Assembly: GCA_018335615.1 (NCBI GenBank) | Contig: JAGXRS010000410.1 | Span: forward strand, 1 to 5,398 | Reading direction: 5' to 3' | DNA from: Hydrogenophaga sp. | Lineage (GTDB): Bacteria > Pseudomonadota > Gammaproteobacteria > Burkholderiales > Burkholderiaceae_C | DNA length: 5,398 nucleotides | In this document: one piece after another, positions 1 through 3,755 of the stretch | How the letters are laid out: each line of letters starts with the position of its first letter | How positions within the stretch are numbered: position 1 is the first letter of the stretch | The notes under the pieces: model-generated | Told to the model about the DNA's origin: nothing | Database searches by the model: none | The model's input: the letters and a program-made list of their open reading frames with translations, nothing else | Position numbers and translations under genes: made by a program

Positions 1-578
1 TCGCCGGCCATCAGCATGGTCTGCACCGGCTCGGCCAGCTGCAGCAGGCGCAGCAGGTTGCTGGCCGCGCTGCGCGAGCGGCCCACGGCCTGCGCCGCCA
101 GCTCGTGCGTCAGGCCGAACTCCTTCACCAGGCGCTGCAGGCCCTGGGCCTCCTCCAGCGGATTCAGGTCTTCGCGCTGGATGTTCTCGATCAGCGCCAT
201 GGCGGCAGCGGCTTCATCGGGCACGTCGCGCACCAGCACCGGCACGCTGTCCAGGCCGGCCAGCTTCGAGGCGCGGAAGCGCCGCTCGCCCGCAATGATT
301 TCGTACTTGCCCGCGTGCTCGCCACCGCTGAGCTGGCGCACCAGGATGGGCTGCATGATGCCCTGCGCCTTGATGCTCTCGGCCAGCTCGTACAGCGCGC
401 CCTCGTCCATCCGCGTGCGCGGCTGGTACACGCCCGGCACCAGCTCGGTCAGCGGCAGCGTCGAGGGCGTCTGGCTGGACCCGCTGGCCTGTGCGTCAGG
501 CGCAGCGGCTTCCGCCACTTTGGGGCCCAGCAGGGCTTCGAGTCCACGGCCGAGGCCCTTGGGTTTTTTGGTGGCCAT
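1..578 (-). CDS. parB: Chromosome-partitioning protein ParB (Spo0J), C-terminus cut by window edge
   Basis: This encodes the parS-binding CTPase clamp of the ParABS chromosome segregation system; 192 residues are visible before the left edge. The start is the ATG at 578-576. It is followed by the KGLGRGLEALLG peptide (residues 7-18), which in the family stimulates ParA ATPase. The N-terminal nucleotide-binding domain shows YQPR (51-54), GERRFRA (97-103) and ENIQREDLNPLEEA (131-144), the hallmark CTP-binding motifs. A helix-turn-helix that reads parS follows, about 154-181 (GLTHELAAQAVGRSRSAASN). The linker and C-terminal dimerisation domain lie outside the window; family members are about 280-310 aa. 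A GGAAAG Shine-Dalgarno sits 6 nt upstream, inside the end of the hydrolase gene, whose stop is separated from this ATG by one base, so translation is probably coupled. The identity is secure; only completeness is unknown. Confidence 0.97.
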   Translation of the reverse strand, partial: MATKKPKGLGRGLEALLGPKVAEAAAPDAQASGSSQTPSTLPLTELVPGVYQPRTRMDEGALYELAESIKAQGIMQPILVRQLSGGEHAGKYEIIAGERRFRASKLAGLDSVPVLVRDVPDEAAAAMALIENIQREDLNPLEEAQGLQRLVKEFGLTHELAAQAVGRSRSAASNLLRLLQLAEPVQTMLMAG

Positions 579-579
579 G

Positions 580-1167
580 TCAGTCTTTCCGGTCGATCAG
601 TTCAGTCAGTTCGGTCAAAAGGGCATGCCCTTGAGGCCAGTCGCCCAGGCCGGATTCGGCGTTGATGTGCCCGGCGTCGCCCAGGTCGACAAAGCGCGAA
701 CCCCAGCTGCTGGCCATGCCTTGCGCGCGCTCGAAGGGGCAATACGGGTCGTTGCGGCTGCCCACCAGCACGCTGGGGAAGGGCAGCGGCTGGCGCACGA
801 TGGGCGACCAGCTGGGCAGCACGCTGCGCAGTTCGTCGCGCTCGGGGTCGCCCGGTGCCACCAGCAGTGCCGCCTGCACACGCGCCGTGCTGCGCGACAC
901 CTGCGCCCAGGCAGCCGTGAGGATGCAGCCGAGGCTGTGCGCCACCAGCACCACGGGGCCGTCCTCGCAGCCCAGGATCACGTCTTCCAGCCGGGCGATC
1001 CAGTCGCCGCGGCGCGGCGTCGTCCAGTCGTGCTGGTCCACGCGCCGGTAGCCGTGGAGCGCCTCCCAACGGCTCTGCCAGTGGTCGGGGCCGCTGTTCT
1101 GCCAGCCCGGCAGGATGAGCACGTTGGCCGGCGGCACGGCCGCATGTTTCACGTGAAACACGTTCAT
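580..1167 (-). CDS. RBBP9/YdeN-family serine alpha/beta hydrolase between parA and parB
   Basis: This is a predicted cytoplasmic serine hydrolase of 195 aa, the usual size for the compact RBBP9/YdeN (Ser_hydrolase) family; I see no signal peptide. The family signature LPGWQNSGPDHWQSRWE is at 19-35. The nucleophile elbow AHSLG (76-80) supplies Ser78, SRNDPY supplies Asp140 and AGHIN supplies His167, so the catalytic triad looks intact. The substrate is unknown; relatives are called esterases or serine hydrolases of unclear role. The chosen start (ATG 1167-1165) overlaps the parA TGA as ATGA. There is no good Shine-Dalgarno, which fits translational coupling to parA. Residues 3-8 (VFHVKH) are encoded by a perfect parS site, so the N-terminus before about residue 14 is set by the centromere rather than the fold. 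The frame stays open upstream to 1569, but that part is a shadow of parA. One base separates its stop from parB. Any role in segregation is only inferred from position. Confidence 0.9.
   Translation of the reverse strand: MNVFHVKHAAVPPANVLILPGWQNSGPDHWQSRWEALHGYRRVDQHDWTTPRRGDWIARLEDVILGCEDGPVVLVAHSLGCILTAAWAQVSRSTARVQAALLVAPGDPERDELRSVLPSWSPIVRQPLPFPSVLVGSRNDPYCPFERAQGMASSWGSRFVDLGDAGHINAESGLGDWPQGHALLTELTELIDRKD
585..590 (-). promoter_or_regulatory. Ribosome binding site of parB
   Basis: The minus strand reads GGAAAG followed by six bases and then the parB ATG at 578. It overlaps the last codons of the hydrolase, so ribosomes ending there could restart on parB. It supports the chosen ParB start, which also places the conserved KGLGRGL peptide at the N-terminus. 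Confidence 0.6.
1145..1160. promoter_or_regulatory. parS: parS centromere site, perfect, at the parA/hydrolase junction
   Basis: TGTTTCACGTGAAACA is a perfect 16-bp palindrome matching the universal chromosomal parS consensus. It lies inside codons 3-8 of the hydrolase, 3 bp past the end of parA. It is the only site of the four found within the par operon itself. ParB bound here could act on its own operon as well as serve as a nucleation point for segregation; the regulatory part is inference. Confidence 0.95.
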
Positions 1168-1943
1168 GCGCCCAGCACGGAACGGTTTCGTTCGATCATC
1201 TCCTGGGCGAAGGCAATGAAGGCCTGGCTGCCGCGGGCCGACGGATCGAACACCACGCCTGGCAGGCCGTAGCTCGGTGCTTCCGCCAGGCGCACGTTGC
1301 GCGGGATCACGGAGTTGAACACCTTGCCGCCGAAGTGCGCTTTCAGCTGGTCGCTGACCTGCTGCTGCAGGGTGATGCGCGGGTCGAACATGACGCGCAA
1401 CAGGCCGATGATCTGCAGGTCGGGGTTGAGGTTGGCGTGCACTTGCTTGATGGTGTTCACCAGATCGGTGAGGCCTTCCAGGGCAAAGTACTCGCACTGC
1501 ATGGGCACCACGACGCCGTTGGCCGCGCACAGGCCGTTGAGCGTGAGCAGGCTCAGGCTGGGCGGGCAATCGATGAGCACGAAATCGTAGTCGTCGGCAA
1601 CGGCGGCGAGTGCGGTCTTCAGGCGCTTGTCGCGGCGCTCCAGCTCCACCAGCTCCAGCTCAGCGCCGGCCAGTTCGCGGTTGGCGCCGAGGACGTGGTA
1701 ACCGCACTTCTCTGAGAACACCGTGGCCTCGGCCACGCTCGCGGACTCCAGCAGCACGTCGTACACCGATAGCGCCATGCTGCGCTTGTCCACGCCCGAG
1801 CCCATGGTGGCGTTGCCTTGTGGGTCCAGATCGACCATGAGCACGCGTTGGCCGACCTTGGCCAGCCCGGCCGCCAGGTTGACGGTGGTGGTGGTCTTGC
1901 CGACGCCACCCTTCTGGTTGGCAATGCAAAAAATTCTGGCCAT
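1164..1943 (-). CDS. parA: Chromosome-partitioning ATPase ParA (Soj)
   Basis: This is a ParA/MinD-family ATPase that binds the nucleoid as an ATP dimer and is displaced by ParB at parS, driving origin segregation. It has 259 aa, the typical length of chromosomal Soj-type ParA without the N-terminal HTH extension of P1-type plasmid ParA. The deviant Walker A KGGVGKTT is at 11-18 with the signature lysine K11. The second motif, VDLDPQGN, is at 37-44, and Walker B, FVLIDCPPS, at 121-129. The conserved late segment VIPRNVRLAEAPSYGLP, associated with DNA binding and ParA structure, is also present. The start at 1943 gives the canonical MARIFCIANQKGG beginning. The upstream 20 bp after the lysE-like stop are C-rich on this strand, with no recognisable Shine-Dalgarno, so translation may depend on coupling. 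The stop overlaps the hydrolase start (ATGA). Nothing suggests damage. Confidence 0.97.
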   Translation of the reverse strand: MARIFCIANQKGGVGKTTTTVNLAAGLAKVGQRVLMVDLDPQGNATMGSGVDKRSMALSVYDVLLESASVAEATVFSEKCGYHVLGANRELAGAELELVELERRDKRLKTALAAVADDYDFVLIDCPPSLSLLTLNGLCAANGVVVPMQCEYFALEGLTDLVNTIKQVHANLNPDLQIIGLLRVMFDPRITLQQQVSDQLKAHFGGKVFNSVIPRNVRLAEAPSYGLPGVVFDPSARGSQAFIAFAQEMIERNRSVLGA

Positions 1944-1963
1944 GGATGCGGTCTGGGGTGGGG

Positions 1964-2578
1964 TTATTTGGTGAGAGCGAGCTTGACGCCGAAGCCGATC
2001 AGGAACACGCCGGCGAGTTTTTCCAGCGTGCGGGCAATGACGGGGTTGGCGCGCATGCGCTCGGCCAGGAAGTGGGTCAGCAAGACGACCACCAAGCCGT
2101 AGCCTAGCGTGAGGGCGGCGATGGTGGCGGCCATGACGCCGAAGGTCAGCAGCCCCTGGTGGCGGGCGGGGTCCACAAAGAGCGGGAAGAAGGCCATGTA
2201 GAACACGATGGCCTTGGGGTTGAGCAGCGTGATGGCCAGGCCCTGCTGGAAATACTGGCGCGGGCGGATGTTGAGCACGGGTTTGTCGCCCGGTTTGGCG
2301 GTGAGCATCTTCCAGCCCAGCCACGCGAGGTAGGCGGCGCCCAGCCACTGCACGGCGTTGAAGGCCGCCGGGTAGGTGGCGAGCAGCGCCGCCACACCGG
2401 CCACGGCCATCCACATGAGCACCTGGTCGCCCGCGATCACGCCCAGGGTAGCGGCCATGCCGCCGCGCAGACCGCCCTTGCTGGTGGAGGTGATCAACGC
2501 GAGGTTACCGGGGCCGGGGATGGCGAGAAACAGGATGATGGCGGCCACGAAAGCGCCGTAATCTGCAATGCCGAACAT
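1964..2578 (-). CDS. LysE/RhtB-family amino-acid exporter
   Basis: This is a predicted inner-membrane efflux protein of the LysE/RhtB family, whose members export amino acids or their analogues (lysine, homoserine, threonine, leucine and others); the substrate cannot be read here. At 204 aa it has the family length and about six hydrophobic segments, roughly 8-28, 43-65, 70-92, 112-132, 145-170 and 185-203. Family motifs include IPGPGN (20-25) in the first segment, the glycine-rich KGGLRGGMAATLGVIAGD (34-51), and LLNPKAIVFYMAFFPLFV (118-135). The start ATG at 2578 is preceded by GGGGG with a 7-nt spacer. The frame is open further upstream to 2788, but those residues are not family-like. It is the first gene after the large intergenic inverted repeat, and its stop is 20 bp from parA, so it may lead the par operon. 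A promoter would be expected within 2579-2723, but I see no convincing -35/-10 pair. Confidence 0.93.
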   Translation of the reverse strand: MFGIADYGAFVAAIILFLAIPGPGNLALITSTSKGGLRGGMAATLGVIAGDQVLMWMAVAGVAALLATYPAAFNAVQWLGAAYLAWLGWKMLTAKPGDKPVLNIRPRQYFQQGLAITLLNPKAIVFYMAFFPLFVDPARHQGLLTFGVMAATIAALTLGYGLVVVLLTHFLAERMRANPVIARTLEKLAGVFLIGFGVKLALTK

Positions 2579-2585
2579 GTGAATA

Positions 2586-2590
2586 CCCCC
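2586..2590 (-). promoter_or_regulatory. Ribosome binding site of the LysE-family gene
   Basis: The minus strand has a GGGGG run 7 nt before the ATG at 2578. It decides the start in a frame that stays open for another 70 codons upstream, and agrees with the family's usual N-terminus just before the first membrane segment. Confidence 0.55.
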
Positions 2591-2797
2591 GAGTTGAAGG
2601 GTTGAGTTTACGTGAGCGCTTCTGGCGGCTGTTCCTTGTCTCTCTTGTCGTTGATCTGCCGGGATGTTTTGGCTGCGCTTGTCTGCGATGCGGAGTGGTC
2701 GAGGCGGGTGGTCCGGGTGGGATTTCTCCGGCTCAGCTCGCGGGCGACCGGGCTTGTTCGCAGGGTGATGGGCGTTAACCGAACCCATGCGCTCACC

Positions 2798-2827
2798 CTC
2801 TGTGGCAACCGCGAATCGATCCTACGC
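2798..2827 (+). repeat. Left inner arm of the inverted repeat
   Basis: This 30-bp arm begins CTCTGTGGCAACC and contains GCGAATCGATCC. It matches the reverse complement of 2921-2950 at 29 of 30 positions; the only difference is A at 2824 against G in the partner copy. It is the strongest pairing in the block together with the outer arms. Confidence 0.93.
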
Positions 2828-2920
2828 CCTCCCACCCAGACCACCCACCTCCAGCGGCAGAAGGGCAGTCCACCGTTGGCGCGCCCGCTTTTTCTGCAGG
2901 GTGGTGGTAGCTGTGCGCGG

Positions 2921-2950
2921 GCGCAGGATCGATTCGCGGTTGCCACAGAG
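2921..2950 (-). repeat. Right inner arm of the inverted repeat
   Basis: This is the inverted partner of 2798-2827, reading GGATCGATTCGCGGTTGCC within it on the plus strand. The 93-bp distance between the arms is too long for a simple intrinsic terminator loop, unless the weaker inner pairing (for example CCACCC at 2841-2846 with GGGTGG at 2899-2904) closes it. Confidence 0.93.
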
Positions 2951-3086
2951 ATTGCGCGCCTGGGCCGTGTTGATGAGCAAACGCCCGAACGCCCACCCCA
3001 TGCGACCGCGAGCTGAGCCGGAGAACGCGCAGGGCCGCCACCGCCCTGGCGCGAGGTCTACAAGTGAAACCTCTTCCCTTCGCCTG

Positions 3087-3755
3087 TCAGGCCGAACCGC
3101 CGGGCCGCATCCACACGATGCACCGCTCGGCATCCAGCCCCGGCACCACCAGTTGTTCCACGTGAAACACCGCAACGGACGCCGGCAAGGCCGCCATCTC
3201 TTCCGCCGGATGCTTCCCCTTCATCGCCATCCACACCGCCCCCGGCTTCAGGGCCGAGACCGACCACGCCGTGAAGTCCAGCAGCGACGCAAAGGCACGA
3301 GAGCACACCACGTCGAACCCACCGCCCTCCCCGGCCGCGAGACTTTCCACACGGGCGTGAATGCCGCGCAGATTGGGCAACTTCAAAGCTGCGGCTGCTT
3401 GCTGGATGAACGCGGCTTTCTTGCCCACCGTGTCCACGCAACTCACGTCAATGTCTGGACAAGTGATGGCGATCACCACGCCCGGCAAACCGCCGCCCGA
3501 GCCTACATCCAGCAGCTTCGCCGGTTGCCCCTCCGTGTGGCGCCGCAAGGGCGCAATGGCGGCCAGGCTGTCCAGCAGGTGGTGCGTCAGCATCTCGGCC
3601 GGGTCGCGCACGGCGGTGAGGTTGTAGACCTTGTTCCACTTCTGCAGCAAGGCCAGGTAATCCAGCAACTGCGTTACCTGCAGGGGCGTCAGCTCAAGAC
3701 CAAGGGCCTGGACGCCGCTTGCCAGCGTCGCGCGAATCTCCGAGGCGCCGCTCAT
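3087..3755 (-). CDS. rsmG: 16S rRNA (guanine527-N7)-methyltransferase RsmG (GidB)
   Basis: RsmG uses S-adenosylmethionine to methylate N7 of G527 in the 530 loop of 16S rRNA; its loss in other bacteria gives low-level streptomycin resistance. The 222-aa product has the family length. Conserved parts are KWNKVYNLTA (39-48), HLLDSLA (59-65), the SAM-binding LLDVGSGGGLPG (81-92), VDTVGKKAAFIQQ (107-119) and CSRAFASL (151-158), followed by MKG (178-180). The ATG at 3755 overlaps the mnmG stop as ATGA and has GGAG seven bases upstream, so both coupling and an independent ribosome site support it. A parS site runs through codons 196-201 (VFHVEQ), in the C-terminal part where the family is variable. 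Gene order mnmG-rsmG is the classical gidAB pair. The gene appears intact. Confidence 0.97.
   Translation of the reverse strand: MSGASEIRATLASGVQALGLELTPLQVTQLLDYLALLQKWNKVYNLTAVRDPAEMLTHHLLDSLAAIAPLRRHTEGQPAKLLDVGSGGGLPGVVIAITCPDIDVSCVDTVGKKAAFIQQAAAALKLPNLRGIHARVESLAAGEGGGFDVVCSRAFASLLDFTAWSVSALKPGAVWMAMKGKHPAEEMAALPASVAVFHVEQLVVPGLDAERCIVWMRPGGSA
3154..3169. promoter_or_regulatory. parS: parS site within rsmG, one mismatch
   Basis: TGTTCCACGTGAAACA differs from the perfect palindrome only at position 5 (C for T at 3158). The same variant matches the TGTTNCACGTGAAACA form known for Bacillus Spo0J sites, so it should still bind ParB. It is read as VFHVEQ in RsmG; the mismatch turns the lysine codon of the consensus reading into glutamate. 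Confidence 0.9.

Larger units (their letters stand above)
2724..3025. repeat. Large imperfect inverted repeat, about 300 bp
   Basis: The block reads as one long imperfect palindrome centred near 2874-2875. The outer arms, TTCTCCGGCTCAGCTCGCGG at 2724-2743 and its exact reverse complement at 3006-3025, match 20/20. An inner pair (2798-2827 with 2921-2950) matches 29/30. The distances between outer and inner arms are nearly equal, 54 bp on the left and 55 bp on the right, and those segments still share patches such as CCCA-GCGC-CA near the inner arms. Weaker similarity also runs into the 93-bp centre (2828-2920). This symmetry suggests two diverged copies of one roughly 150-bp unit facing each other, or a long selected hairpin. 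I do not recognise a named repeat family, and there is no transposase. Confidence 0.85.
2579..3086. other. 508-bp intergenic region between rsmG and the LysE-family gene
   Basis: I see no gene here on either strand. Open frames cross it only because the DNA is GC-rich, and none has a family-like sequence. Its main content is the palindromic block 2724-3025. The rsmG-proximal part (3026-3086) contains a 6-bp stem-loop at 3030-3048 with no T-run and a degenerate half parS at 3056-3071. The lysE-proximal part (2579-2723) should hold the promoter of the lysE-par gene group, but no strong sigma-70 boxes are visible. No tRNA or DnaA-box cluster was seen. Confidence 0.8.

Noticed and set aside
16..1272. 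Plus-strand 418-codon open frame
   Set aside because: It runs antisense to parB, the hydrolase and the end of parA, all with clear family motifs. Its low-complexity Arg/Ala/Ser composition is typical of a GC-rich shadow frame.
1168..1569. Longer N-terminal version of the hydrolase starting within parA
   Set aside because: The extra 134 codons lie in another frame of parA, and the ATG at 1167 with ATGA overlap gives the family's normal length.
2579..2723. Sigma-70 promoter for the LysE-family gene (TAAACT on the minus strand as a -10)
   Set aside because: No acceptable -35 box at 16-18 bp was found, so the match is too weak to list.
2608..2946. Small minus-strand frame in the intergenic region
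   Set aside because: The translated sequence mostly reflects the palindrome arms, giving similar peptides on both strands; no ribosome site or family resemblance.
2724..3025. CRISPR array or transposon ends
   Set aside because: The repeats are one inverted pair, not a series of direct repeats with spacers, and no transposase gene or clear target duplication is present.
3030..3048. Stem-loop CAGGGC/GCCCTG downstream of rsmG as an intrinsic terminator
   Set aside because: The 6-bp stem has no following T-run in the transcription direction, so I would not call it a terminator.
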